Shown: positions 9,792 to 21,200 of the stretch, one piece after another
Numbering within the stretch: position 1 is the first letter of the stretch
Layout: every line of letters begins with the position of its first letter
Assembly (NCBI GenBank): GCA_031835245.1
Contig: JAVKOQ010000491.1
Location: forward strand, 1-32,925
Length of the DNA stretch: 32,925 nucleotides
Direction of reading: 5' to 3'
Origin: Balamuthia mandrillaris
Taxonomy: Eukaryota; Discosea; Longamoebia; Balamuthiidae
The notes under the pieces: model-generated
Databases searched by the model: none
The model's input: the letters and a program-made list of their open reading frames with translations, nothing else
Told to the model about the DNA's origin: nothing
Program-made: the position numbers and the translations under genes

Positions 9792-10945
9792 GCTGACGGA
9801 TTAATGTGAAAGCGGTGTTTGTACAACCAAAAAAAAAAGAGAGAGCTCTGCAAAGAGATGAGGAGAAAAAAAAAGGGGAGAGTTAAGCAATGAGGAAAGG
9901 GGAAAAAAAAATAAGTGAATGCATCCCAATCCCCCCCCAAATAGTCTAACTCCTCTTCCCACTTCTGGGACGCGACTTTTTGGGAAGGGGCGAGAGGAAA
10001 GGGTGAGCACAGGAGTTTGGTACCTTGGAGAGGAAAACAAAAAATAAAATCGGACAATGAGAGAAAAAAAAAAGCAAACTTAAATCAATGTGTAGGTTCC
10101 ACGCCGTAGGCTTCCGTGTTACAAAGCGAAAATTATTGAGCATAAGAAAAGTTTGGCGTGTATTTTTTTTTTTTGGATGAGAAAGAGAGAAAGAAGAAGA
10201 ACAAAACAAAGTCAGCAACGTTCCGCCACAAAAAAAAAAAGATAACCAAAAGATTCCTCCAAAGAAGAACAAAAGAGGAAAAGAAAAACAAAAACAAAAA
10301 CATACAGGTAACTTGAGTCAGGAATTCTTCCAACAGAGAAAAAAAACCAAACGCACTAGCTTCTTACGGAGAGGTACACAACCAAAAGGTCACAATTAAT
10401 TTTTTTTTTGGGTCTGTCTTTCTTTTTCTCCTTCTTGAAAAAAACCAAAAAAAAAAAACTTATTTTGCTGTGCTACGCAACCAAAGGCACACAAACACAC
10501 CCAGCAATGTATTATTATTTTTTTTGTGAATCAATTTTTTTTGTGCATTATTATAGGTTTTATTTTTGGCGCTGCGGAGCACCTCAACAGCGAACCGACC
10601 GCACCGCTAAACCGTCCTAATTTAGGTTGCCTGGAGGAGGCGCGCGGGCATTGGACACACCCCCTCCCCGATAGACCACCATTCAAGGCGCCAACCCTCC
10701 GTTACCCAAACGGCCAGCAATTTGCCCTTCCATTTTTTTATTTCTGGTTGTCGTGGAGACCGATATGTCGACACAAAATATCTCACAGAGATCGCGGATT
10801 AACTATGAGGTACCTTAAACATATGAGGTTGTCTGCCAATCAGGATCCTAATGAAAAGAGGGAAAAGAAAGTAACGAGGAAGACTCGAGGCCGGTCAGCA
10901 AACACACGGGCAGCGAGTAGCGTGGAGAGGGAGTCGCGCGACGGG
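9792..10945. promoter_or_regulatory. 1.15-kb divergent intergenic region between Ras and HGSNAT-like genes
   Basis: Longest gene-free stretch in the window. The left 750 bp are densely packed with A-runs of 7-10 (for example near 9826, 9907, 10056, 10155, 10231), that is T-runs on the Ras sense strand, and probably include Ras leader sequence with a possible spliced 5' UTR (candidate donor CTCCAAG/GTACCA near 10023). The right 390 bp turn GC-richer, with GAGGCGCGCGGGCATTGG (about 10637-10655) containing an inverted CCAAT, then TCGACACAAAATA (10768-10780), and the HGSNAT leader. No convincing gene is seen; short Phe-rich reading frames here are produced by the T-runs. Confidence 0.5.
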
Positions 10946-13097
10946 ATGAGGGCCTCTCCTCTGCTTTCCATTGTGCTGGTGCTTTGCCTGTTGTTGCGGT
11001 TCTCTGCCGCGGAGACCCACCACCACCACCACAGCAACACGACGACCTCGCCCCCGCGGCTACGCTTCGGCCATCAGGTCTACCTTCAGTCCGCCAATGC
11101 GTTGGACGTGGTGGTCAACAACAGGACTCTGGCCAAAAACGTGGACTACAACACCTTCACCGGCTTCTTCTCCCTGCCCGCCGCTCCGGAGCCGACCAAG
11201 AACGACACCTACTACTACAACCTGACCCTGCTGGAGGCTGCCTCGCAGAAGGTCTTGGCCTCTTTTCCGGGGTTGACCTTTGCGCTTGGCACCGCGCACA
11301 CCGTGGTGGCATTTGTGGAGGTTGATGCCGCCGTGTCGAACATTTCCATTGTTTCCTACCTGGTCAATACTACTCGACCCAAAGGTCTTTCTTTCTTTCT
11401 TCTTGTTCTGCTTGCTTCTTTCCTTCGTTCTTCTTTCCTCTTGCTTTGTTCTTCATTCTTCTTCATTCTTCTTTCCTCTTGCTTCGTTCTTCTTTCCTAG
11501 GTCTTCATTCTTCTTTCCTCTTTCCTCTTCTTCTTTATTCTTCAACTTCTTTTGCTTATAAAGTAGCTCAAACCATGGACAACAGAGTTTGGGATGGACA
11601 AGGCAAAAGTGCAGATGCTCAATCTCTTATCGCGACACGAGTATGTAACGGTGCTTGGCTCTAGTTCCATTTGTCATGACTGCCTTTACCTCCCCGTCTT
11701 CTCCGAGCCTCTCTCCCGTTCTCTCGCAGTGGCCTCCATTGACACCAACTTCGAATTCCGGTTTCACGTATTTAACTCTCTCAAACTCTCTTTTATCCTT
11801 TTTTTTTCTTTTTCTTCTCTTCTTTATGTTTTCTCTGCTTCTAACAAAAGCAAACAAAAACAAAGGTTATGACGAACGACTCTGACCGAGCGGCTCTAGC
11901 TTTCTCGTACAAGTTTGACGAATATGGCACGTACACAATCTTCATTACGGACAGCGTGGATGGAGATCTTGTGGTTGAAAGGGTTCTTCAAGAACGAGAA
12001 GGAGTGGACTCCAACTTTGCCTTTTACATGGCGTTATGCGCCATTTTCGGTGCTTTTTTCCTTTATCACTTCACCAAGTTTGTAGTTCTTCGCTGTCATC
12101 GTTTCTACAAACGCAGGCAATTGCTTCGTGCTTCTTCGGCCATTGTTGGAAATGACTATGCTGTTCTTATGGATGACGAAGAAGAAGAACAACAACAAGC
12201 GAACGGAACCAAGAGCGAACCACAGAAGAAAAATGACAGGATTCGTTCTTTGGACGCATTCAGAGGGCTCAGTATAGTCATCATGATTTTCGTCAACTAT
12301 GGAGGAGGAGGATACTATTACTTGAACCACTCCATCTGGAACGGCCTCACTGTTGCTGACCTAGTCTTTCCTTGGTAATTTCTATGCCCTTCTGTGCTCT
12401 GAATTTCCCTACAAACAAGCTAACCTTCATATTATATAGGTTCATTTGGATAATGGGAACATCAATGGCTCTTTCTTTCAACACAACCAAACAACAGCAA
12501 AACAAAGCCAACCGTTGGAGCATCTTCTTACGCATCGTCCGTCGCTCCATCATTCTCTTCGGCCTTGGCCTCTGGTTGAACAACGGATACGACTACAAGC
12601 ATTGGCGCATTCTCGGCGTGCTGCAACGTTTTGGAGTGGCCTACTTTGTTGTTGGTTGCATCGCTTTGTTCGTTCCAAAACTGGATCTCTTTGCCAACAA
12701 AAGCACAAACAACGACAGGAAGCGCGAGGAAGAAGACGAAGAAGGCGAGGATGAAAGTTTGCCTCTTTATAACGAAGACGGAACAACGGGATTGGACTCA
12801 GAGGTGTCTTTGTTGTTGGCCTCGATAGAGGATAAAGACCAAGGAGGCGCTCGCAATAGGGGCTCTCATTCCATCAACAGACACAACAGCAGTGGCGGAG
12901 CGAAAAGGAGGAAGAGAAAGAAGAGTAATGTTTTTGCGGGATGGCTGAAGAGTGGAGAAGGGAACGGTTTTATGGAAAGTCATTTCAGAGATATCTTGCC
13001 CTATTGCTTCGAGTGGTTGATCGCTCTTTCTTTGCTTTTGGCTTATTTGCTCATCACGTTTCTTGTTTCTGTTCCGGATTGGTAACATTCCTTCCCC

Positions 13098-13138
<41 letters not shown>

Positions 13139-13417
13139 TGACATTCTTGAAACAGTGGTAGAGGTTATTTGGGACCTGGTGGCATTGGTGTGTATTTCCT
13201 CTTTCCTTTTCCCCTTCTCTCTCCTCCCTTCCTCCTTCCTCCCACTCATCGTCCTTTTCCATCTGCGCAATTTATTAAAAGGTGACCAGGGACGTTATCA
13301 AAACTGTCCGGGAGGAGTAGCGGGCTATATCGATCGCAAGATCTTTGGAGAGCGGCACATTTTCCAGTCACCCACCTCCATCGCGTATTACCACAGCCCG
13401 CCATACGATCCCGAAGG

Positions 13418-13457
<40 letters not shown>

Positions 13458-13894
13458 TTCTTTCTCAACAAGAAACACAAATTAGGAGCACTTGGCAATC
13501 TTACATCCATATTTCTGGTGTTCATGGGACTTCAAGCTGGTCGAACCATGGTTCACTATCGCAAAGGCGCCTCGCTGATCCTGAGATGGGCGGCATGGGG
13601 TATATTCTTTGGCAGCATGGCCCTGCTACTCTGCAAAGGACAACAAAACGACGGATGGATCCCTGTCAACAAGAATCTCTGGTCTCCTTCCTTTATCTTT
13701 GCCACTGGAGGAGGTATCTCTTAGCTTCTTTCCTCTGCTTCTCTGCTTCTCGCGAGTTATATCCTCTTTTTTAAACAGGGGCGTTTGTGCTGTTGGCGTT
13801 TTTCTTTGTTATTATCGATGGGCTGAAGTGGTGGGGCGGAGCACCATTGTCCTTTGTTGGCATGAACCCAATTGTGATTTATCTCGGACACGAG

Positions 13895-13932
<38 letters not shown>

Positions 13933-14122
13933 TCTCCCTTTTTGTTTCTCACAAACTCCAACTCTGTTTGGCTAGGCGTTGAGCTCGTTTTTCCCGTTTT
14001 CGTATCAGTTTTATGGTTACACCACCCACACCGAGCTGCTCGTCAGCAACCTCATCGGCGTTACAAGTTGGGTTCTCATTGGGTTCTGGATGTATTGGCA
14101 CGACTTTTTCGTCTCCGTTTAA
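10946..14122 (+). CDS. HGSNAT: Heparan-alpha-glucosaminide N-acetyltransferase-like, lysosomal membrane
   Basis: Nine exons (10946-11384, 11586-11767, 11866-12374, 12440-13081, 13156-13187, 13282-13416, 13486-13713, 13779-13894, 13976-14122) give 809 aa. A signal peptide ([19 protein letters not shown]) is followed by a five-histidine run and an N-glycosylated-looking luminal domain ending YGTYTIFIT. After the first TM come [36 protein letters not shown] (its histidine matches the catalytic His of human HGSNAT), [67 protein letters not shown] and [12 protein letters not shown], all family motifs. The enzyme uses cytosolic acetyl-CoA to acetylate luminal glucosamine residues during lysosomal breakdown of heparan sulfate. 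What the amoeba-type substrate would be is unknown. A long charged cytosolic loop (12710-12940) separates TM segments. Exon 5 is only 32 nt and encodes the [12 protein letters not shown] core. Confidence 0.95.
13099..13928 (+). repeat. (CT)n microsatellites in three HGSNAT-like introns
   Basis: CT dinucleotide runs at about 13099-13136, 13421-13455 and 13897-13928. Two of them start within 5 nt of the donor (GGTTC/CTCTCT and GGTTCTCTCT). All are pyrimidine on the coding strand of the gene. The range given covers the three introns and the exons between. Confidence 0.9.
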
Positions 14123-14182
14123 TACAAAACAAAAACTTGCTCTCTCCTCTCTTTGTTCAGCGTTTGAAATAGAAAGAAAGTG

Positions 14183-15901
14183 TTATAACGTTTGCAGGTG
14201 AATGCCTTGTCCCCAAAGACCACATGCCATCTTTTCATGATCGTACTGCAGGCAGGTAGGAATCGCTCCAACGACCCATTCCTGCAACATCTTCAACTCT
14301 CCCTCTTGCTGTTGAAGCAGACCGTAGGCAACGAGCCGCTTTGATGCTCCGCAAACGATCTTGGCGTCGTCGAATTGGACGCAGGTAATGGGGCCGCGTG
14401 TCTCCACTTTGTGGACGGGAGGACCGAGCTTGCGCACTTCCCAATATCTCAACACGCCTTCCCTGTTTGTGTCGTAAATAACTTCTTTCAGTTCTTGCTT
14501 TCTTTCTCCAAAAACAAAAAAGTAAAACAGAAGAAAACATACGAGGTGCCAGTAACAAAGTAGTTGCCGCCTTGATAGTCCAACGAACGAACAGCCTCTC
14601 CTTTGTGCTCATACTCGTGTGTCTTTTGTCCACTCCGCACATCCCTTTTGTTGGTTTTTTTAGTTTTGTTCGTTTCCGATATGTAACGAAGAACGTTTTT
14701 CAGCACTACCACACCGAACAAAGAAAGAATGAATAGGACAACATACCATATCTTTTTTGAAAAGTAACGTAACGGAGGTTAGTGCAGTGGCCAATCATCA
14801 TCATCAAAAACAGTGATGTTAGTTCAACACAAAGCGAAAGAGAGCGAGGAAAAGAGAAAGAGAGAAAGAGTACAATTGCTCCAGAGGATTCGCCGCCGGA
14901 TATCAGCATCTTGTCTTTTATCTTGAGCCCATAAATGCGATCAGCAGTGACAGGAGGCAAAGCAAAGGTAGAAGAAAAGGTCTGCAACGGCTTTCCTTCC
15001 TCTCCTCTCGTCACATCGCTCAGCACTATCAATCCATCGTGCCCACCTGTTGCCAGCGTCAATGTTGCAGCACTGCTACTCTTCTCTCCTCCTTCGCCCA
15101 CGTCCTCAAAGCACGCCATCGACCAAACGAAGGCAGAGTGTGAGCACCACCAACTTAGCTTTTGTAATGTCTTGCGGTCACGTATCGCCACCGCTCCTGT
15201 TATTGCTCCAAGTTAGCAAAGAGAGATGGAAGCAAGGAAGCAAAGCGCAAGTGGAGGAAGAAAGAAGGACCTTTGTGGTGACCAGTGATCAACACGCGAG
15301 GCAACAACAACACGGAGCTAGCCTCTCCCAACTCCGCATCCATCTCTGCCCAGCGCGTGGGCGGCACCTCCAAGCTCAGATGCGAGCGCTCTTCTTCCTC
15401 TGCTCCTCCCGCTCCGCCCTTTCCATCAACCCATCGCGTGAGCAAGACCGTGTTATCGGTAGCGCCGGAGACAAGCTCCTCCTCATCAAAGTGAAGCGAG
15501 CGAACGCTGCGATGAAACTTGAAGGTGCCTCGATGGGCCAGCCCCTCCGCTTTACGCTGCCATCTCCACGTTTGACTGTATTTTTCTCTCCATCCAAAAC
15601 CTCCTCCTCCTCTTTGGTCTTCTGATCCTTCTTCCTGTTTTGATGTGGAAGAAGAAGAAGAAAGAGAAGATGGAAGATTACGATGACGCCGTCTTTTGTG
15701 TCGGGAAGAAATCAGGTGAGAGGAACACATGCGGCGCCGCGCAAAGTCTCGCCAGTAGAGCTTCCCCCAAAAACTGTCGGAGGAGGCAATGTCCCTCCAG
15801 CGACGGCAGGTGAGCATCACCGCGGCAAGCTGAGTGTGCTCGCCGCTGACCATCCCGAGGATGTGGAACTGGATCTCCACCGGCAGGTCCAACACCTCCA
15901 T
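14183..15901 (-). CDS. F-box / WD40-repeat protein with a 5-nt microexon
   Basis: Exons 15901-15271, 15196-14874, 14751-14747, 14644-14543 and 14462-14183 give 446 aa. An F-box opens the protein (VLDLPVEIQFHILGM, then TCRRWRDIASSDSFWGKLY); it should bind Skp1 in an SCF ubiquitin ligase. WD repeats follow: RSVRSLHFDEEELVSGATD, FVWSMACF with LATGGHDGLIVLSD, IYGLKIKDKMLISGGESSG, AVRSLDYQGGNYFVTGTSEG, then PITCVQFDDAKIVCGASK and a final strand. They form a substrate-binding propeller. Joining exon 2 to the exon at 14644 needs five extra bases; ATATG at 14751-14747, flanked by AAAAAAG and GTATGT, supplies them and restores the canonical IIWDVRSG. An earlier in-frame ATG at 15961 would add a Lys-rich leader; I chose 15901 because that leader looks like A-rich 5' UTR. 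Substrate unknown. Confidence 0.87.
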
Positions 15902-16162
15902 CACTTTTTTTCTTTTCTTTCTTTTCGCAGTTGTCGACTGATAATAACCATGAATAATCATCGACAATTATTTATCCCGGGTTGGGTGGTCTCTCCCTGC
16001 ACTTGTCTACAAAAAAGGCCTTGTTCGATAAAGTCATGAAATTATCGATCTCTTCCCATGTGTTGTCGCACCGGATGGGTGCGTTGGATGTCTAAGCTTT
16101 TTGCCGTGATTCAAGTGGACAGTTCGAGATAAAAAAGAATTAAAATATTTGTTATAATCTCT
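15902..16162. other. Short intergenic segment with inverted TCGACAA pair
   Basis: TTGTCGA at 15931-15937 and TCGACAA at 15961-15967 form an inverted pair 23 nt apart just upstream of the F-box gene start. The same heptamer pair occurs upstream of CNOT10/DCUN1D. The rest is A/T-rich and includes the 3' end of the F-box gene's upstream region and the FHA-PH downstream flank. Confidence 0.35.
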
Positions 16163-18062
16163 TTACTCTCCATTCGTTGGGGCGCTCGTGGAATGCTGCT
16201 CTCCGCTCCGTTGCTTCTCGTCAAAATAATGGTCGTAGAAGCAGTCCTCCTCATCGTAGGTCTCTTCTGCTCCATCAATATAAACAGTTGTGGCCACATT
16301 TCTCTCCGAGGACTTTGGGGTCAGCATCGATGAGGAAGAGCTTGTGGTGGGCGCTCGACTGGAAGACGCTTTCGTTTTCACTTTATTGGAAGAAGAAGTA
16401 GGAGATTTAGAAGAAGAAGAAGACTGGTGTTGTTGTTGCGTCTTGATCATTTTCTTCATTTTTTGCTTCTTTCGCTCTATAAACTTTGTTATTGGGACGA
16501 TCCACCGTTGCTTCTCTTGTTCGTAAGAGTTGTTGCTGCCACATGTCTTGAAGCAGTAGTCACGGTTGACGGTGATGAGCTTGAACTTGGGGCTGTCGGG
16601 AGGTCCTTCATCCACTATTGTTACTTCATTTAGGTCTATGATGCCACTTGGAATCGTGTCCTGTTTTAAAGTACATCGTTGAGATGAAGGAAGAAGATAT
16701 AGTGGAAAGAAAAAAGAATACAGAAGGAAGAATGAAACAGGGTGATACTGAAAGAAGCAGAAAGTACGTTAGGAGATGTAAGGTAGAAAAGGACATCGGC
16801 TTTAATGATGCACCACCGCTTTTGCCATTTCTTGTGGAAGGCAGGACTCTTCTTGAGGAGATAACCAGAGAGCAGCGGATTGGAGAGGTCCACCGCCTCC
16901 GAGAATGATGCTTTAAAGGTCAAAACAGTATCTCCTATTCTTACTTTGTCTCCTGCAGGTTAACCACAAACAACACAAAAGAAAGAAGGACAGAATCGAA
17001 GAATAAAAGGTTAAGTTGCTGAAAAAAGAGAAACAAGAGAGATTGCAAAAGCACAAACCTCTTCGAAGATAATATTTCTGTACAGGCGCACCATTCACTC
17101 GTGTTCCTTTGGTGGAACATTCGTCTCGAAGGATACAAATCCCGTTTTCCTGTGGCCGAACTTCAACGGAGCAATGTTGCCTTGACACTTCATGACAAAC
17201 CATAAGCGGAATAATTTCAGAGAGTAAAGAAGAAAAAACATATGAAGGAGTACTAACCACTGCTGTCGTGAACTACAATATCATTCTGTGACGAACGACC
17301 TATTCTATTTTTGCCAGGGCGGAGTGGAAACTTCTTTTTCTTTCTTCCGCTGGTGAGGATGAAGTGAGGCTGAGACAGAGCTCCATACTTGAGTTGCAAC
17401 GTTGGGTCATTGGCGATCTTCTCGGACGTAGAAGGAGCGTTTTTCGGAACAGTAGCTTTCACATGTTTTCCGTCTAGTAAACAAGAAAAGATAAATGAGA
17501 GCAGAGACAAAGAGAGAGAGAAAGGGAGAGAAAGAGAGAAAGAGAGAGAGAAAGAAAGAGAGAGGGAGAGGGAGGGAGAAAAAGGGAAAGCGAGGGAGGG
17601 AGGAAAACACAAACTGAAGGAGTCTCTTGGAGTTTTTGCGGAGTAAAAAGAAGGATTGAGTGGGAGTCCTAATTCCAACCAAATGTCAGGATCGTCTTCC
17701 GGTTTGCTGGGAGAAGACAAGCCACGTGCAATTTTCGCTTTGCTGGCTTCCGGTTTGAAGAGGGTGTTGTCCGAGCTTGCACGTTCCCGTTCGATTTGCT
17801 GGCTGATGGAGGCTAACGCTGCCAACAGCTCTTCTTTGGCAAATGCATTAGTTACCCTCTGCTTCAGTTGAGAATCGAAACGGCGAAGAGAGGACGTTTG
17901 AGCATCATCTGTCCCATCACCCCCTCCCTCCTCGTCGCTTTCTTCTTCCTCTTCCGCCGATTGTTCCGACTCTCGTTCTCGAGTAGTTGCCAACTGTTGT
18001 TGATCATCTTCGCTGCTATACACAACCTTCTTCACTTGGTTGTGCTCTGCTGCTCCTTCCAT
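16163..18062 (-). CDS. FHA-PH domain protein
   Basis: Exons 18062-17615, 17473-17258, 17187-17059, 16952-16768 and 16660-16163 give 491 aa. The N-terminal third is acidic and probably partly helical (KQRVTNAFAKEELLAALAS). The FHA domain spans roughly residues 190-290: FPLRPGKNRIGRSSQNDIVV, VSRQHCSVEV and STKGTRVNG are the GR, SxxH and NG core motifs that bind phosphothreonine. A PH domain follows directly: LLSGYLLKKSP, KKWQKRWCIIKADVLFYL, FKLITVNRDYCF and the C-terminal helix tryptophan in EKQRWIV. A Lys-rich then Ser-rich tail ends the protein. It should be a phosphopeptide- and membrane-binding adaptor. The first in-frame ATG is 18062; the frame stays open to 18149 just after an AATAG that could be an acceptor, so an upstream exon is possible. 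It lies head-to-tail behind GCP3. Confidence 0.87.
17474..17614 (-). repeat. Purine/pyrimidine tract intron (GA on plus strand) in FHA-PH gene
   Basis: The 141-nt intron is nearly pure CT on the sense strand (GA/GAAA repeats on the plus strand at about 17505-17600). Its length is a multiple of three and it has no stop, so unspliced RNA would stay open and encode a Leu/Ser/Phe-rich insert. Confidence 0.75.
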
Positions 18063-18286
18063 CCCCGTCCCACACCCTTCTTCCCTCTTCTCTCTATCGC
18101 GTGAGCCAAAGGACTTTTTCTGCACTATCCTCCCCAAACGGTCGCTCAACTATTGAAAAGGAAATTTTTATCTAAATAAGAAAACATCAAAGTGCCGTTT
18201 AGTTGAATTGTAATGCTAAGAGAGAGAGAGAGAATGGAGAGAATGAATAAAAAAACCAAAAATAAAAAATAAAAAATAATCTACAT

Positions 18287-21200
18287 TCAGTGATGATGAT
18301 AGTCGTTGAAAGAGAGGCGCAAACAAAGCGGGTGGAGATGCTCAAAGATGCGCTGCTCCTTCTGTGCGCTTTGGAGAGCGGTCACAAAGAGCAGCAACGT
18401 TTGCTCGTACTCGTTCGTTATGCCCTTCAGCCGAAGTGCAGACGATTCCAACAAAGAAGATGGTGATGAGGAAGTTGACGATAGGCTTTCAAAAATGCCA
18501 AGCGATCGGAGAATGATATCAAACAACTTCTTCAACAAAGGAAGAAGTTGAGAAGATGGAGTCGTTTGCGAAGAAGAAGTCTGTTGTTGAAACAGTCGGG
18601 CAGAAACCGAACCAAGAAAAGCGTTGTGAGCATCAATGAGCTCCGGCAATTCTGTTGCTTCCTCCATTCTTTGCTGCAACTTCTCCCACTCAATATCCAC
18701 CACTTCGCCCATCGCATAAAACTGCACGTTGGAGACGAAGTGCAACATTCTTTGTCTCAATAAATTACATTTGTGACGTAATGCGTTTTTCTTCCTTCTG
18801 GTTTCCTGTTCCTCATCGTCATTTTCATTTTCTTCTTCGTCATCTTCTTCCTCTTTCCATTTTCCTCTTCTCCCTCCTTTTTGTCTTTCTTTGGCTCTCT
18901 TCTTCGTTTTTGTTCGTGAAAAAGCAAACGAGGTCATCATCATGTCTTTCTGCCACGAAGTCGTCAATCCGAAATAAACTCTCTTCAACTGCCACAAAAA
19001 GTTGAAGATCTGATAGTAACTCTCCATCGCCTCCATCGTAAATATTGTGTCAACCGGTCCACTCACATGATAGTCCAACGAGAAGACATCCCATCCTTCT
19101 ATTACTGATGTTGAAGAAGGAGAAGAAGATGGCTCTTGTTTCCCCTTTTCGTTGTTGGAGAGAGAAATAGTAGGAAGTAGCCGTACGTCTAAACGTTCGC
19201 GAATGTCTTCGTGTTCGTATTGGGCGTAAGAGCCTTGGATGGCACGCTCTAAAATGCCGCTCAAGTTGTGGCGATACAAATTTGTGGCGGGTTTACTCAA
19301 TGCTTCACTTTTGTTCGTTTTTTTAAAACAGATGAAAAGATTTAGAACGACAAAGATAAAAAGAGAAAGAAGACAGTATTACCGCATCAGTTTCATGAGA
19401 TAATGAATAAAGTCACCTTGGCCCAAAAGAAGGTATCGCTTGATGGCGGTACAGTGCTCTCGAAATTTGTACTTTTCGAACAAAAGTTGCAGCAGCTGTT
19501 TGCTCACTGCCACTCCAATAGATGAAATCGTGTTTCGCAAAGAAGAAGAGGGCGAAGAAGCTCCAAAAGCTACATCTACATCTTCAACAAAGAAAGAAGA
19601 GGAGGAGGACGGGATGGATCTCTTTGTTAGGGAGGTCATGAATTTTTGGGGGTTTGAATCGTTGTTGGTGAGAGAGCGCCAAAGCTCATCCACTGAGAAG
19701 TGTCTCTCATCGCAACATTCTCGAATAAAGTTGATACTTTTGCCAATCAAAAATATCTGTTTCAGAAAACAAAAATGAGAAAAGTACTAGAAAAAGGTTC
19801 CGAAGAACAAGACAAAGAACAAGCAGAACAAGTAGAAGAATAAGAAGAAATCTATCCAATCGAACCTTGTTAACCAGAGCGCTATCCATGAAAGCAGGGA
19901 CCATGCTCTCGCGCACAGCATATCTGTCATACCAAAGGCGAGGTAACGGGACCGCTCGATCCTCCGCTACAAAAAACTCTGCAAAGGGATCTTCCAACAA
20001 TCCACGCGTAACCCATCTCTGTATCATTCCAAACAACGGTCTCGCCGCGTGTCGAAGCAATCGCTTGGCGAGACGGCGCATGGAAGGATCTCCATGATGA
20101 TGCATCGCATACAATCGCGATATCAATGCCCCTCCTTTAGCTGCTTTTTGTTGTATTGATTTAGTGGTGTCGACGTCAACGAGCAAAGAGAGGTTTTTGA
20201 GGTGAGAGAGGTAGCCGGTCATCCATGCTCGGATGCGACGAAGAGTGATATCCTCAGGGTTGTGGTTGCTTGAACGGACTTGGACCTGGGCTTCTGCGAC
20301 CGCTCTTTCCCACGCGTTGATCTCGTCTTCTACTCCCGTGTGGAAACTCTAATATTAAAGAAGAAATGAGATAATAAACGAAGATCGAGAGGTAGCGAGC
20401 ACCAGAGAGAGAGAGAGAGAGAAAGAGAGAGAACAACAACAAGCTAGATACCTGAAGAACGAGACCTGATGAAGTGGCAGCTTCTTGTGTAGTCTGTAGC
20501 CGCTGACGAATATGACGGCAAAGCCAGCCCGCTTCGCACATGTGCGAAACCAATTGGCGAACAGGCGCTTGTATGCCCACCTTTTATTGGTTAGTTTGAG
20601 AGAGAAGAGAGCAGAGAGGGAGCAGAGAGGGAGCAGAGAGCAGAGCAGAGAGAGAAGTACTTCGTTTGGGACGGCGAAGCTATCGCGTTCAGTGTCCCAT
20701 TTGATATGAAGGCCCTCTATGTTTTGAAAGCAATAGAGAGTATCAAAGACCAGAACCGATGGGTCCACTTCATATGACACTAAATTGTAATATGAGCATA
20801 GTTTGCTTTACCAAGGAGACAAAATCCTACAGAATCTCAAGGAGAGGAACACGAAGAAGAAGAAAGAAGCAACGACAAGAGAGAACGAAAGAATGAAAGA
20901 AAGAATGATAACGGCAAGAAAGATAACGAACGGTTTTGAGGCGAAGAGCGATGCAGAGTTTCTCTCTCTGGTGCAGCCCTTTGTGAGGTAGCATCACTTG
21001 CGGATTTCGTTCGCAACGGTGCTTCTCGGGAGGATATTGGAGGTGGTTCAGTTGTAGATGCTGCTGCGAAGGACCGAAGCGGCTATGAACAACTCAACAT
21101 GTAAACAAACAAATAGAAAAAAAAACCAGAGAGAAGCACACAAGCGCAAAAGGAGAGAAACAAGTGGCAGTGGAAGAAGAAGAACAAGAGTTACCAAGCA

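Noticed and set aside
9946-10620. Phe-rich small proteins between Ras and HGSNAT
   Set aside because: They derive from A/T homopolymer runs and have no domain or splice support.
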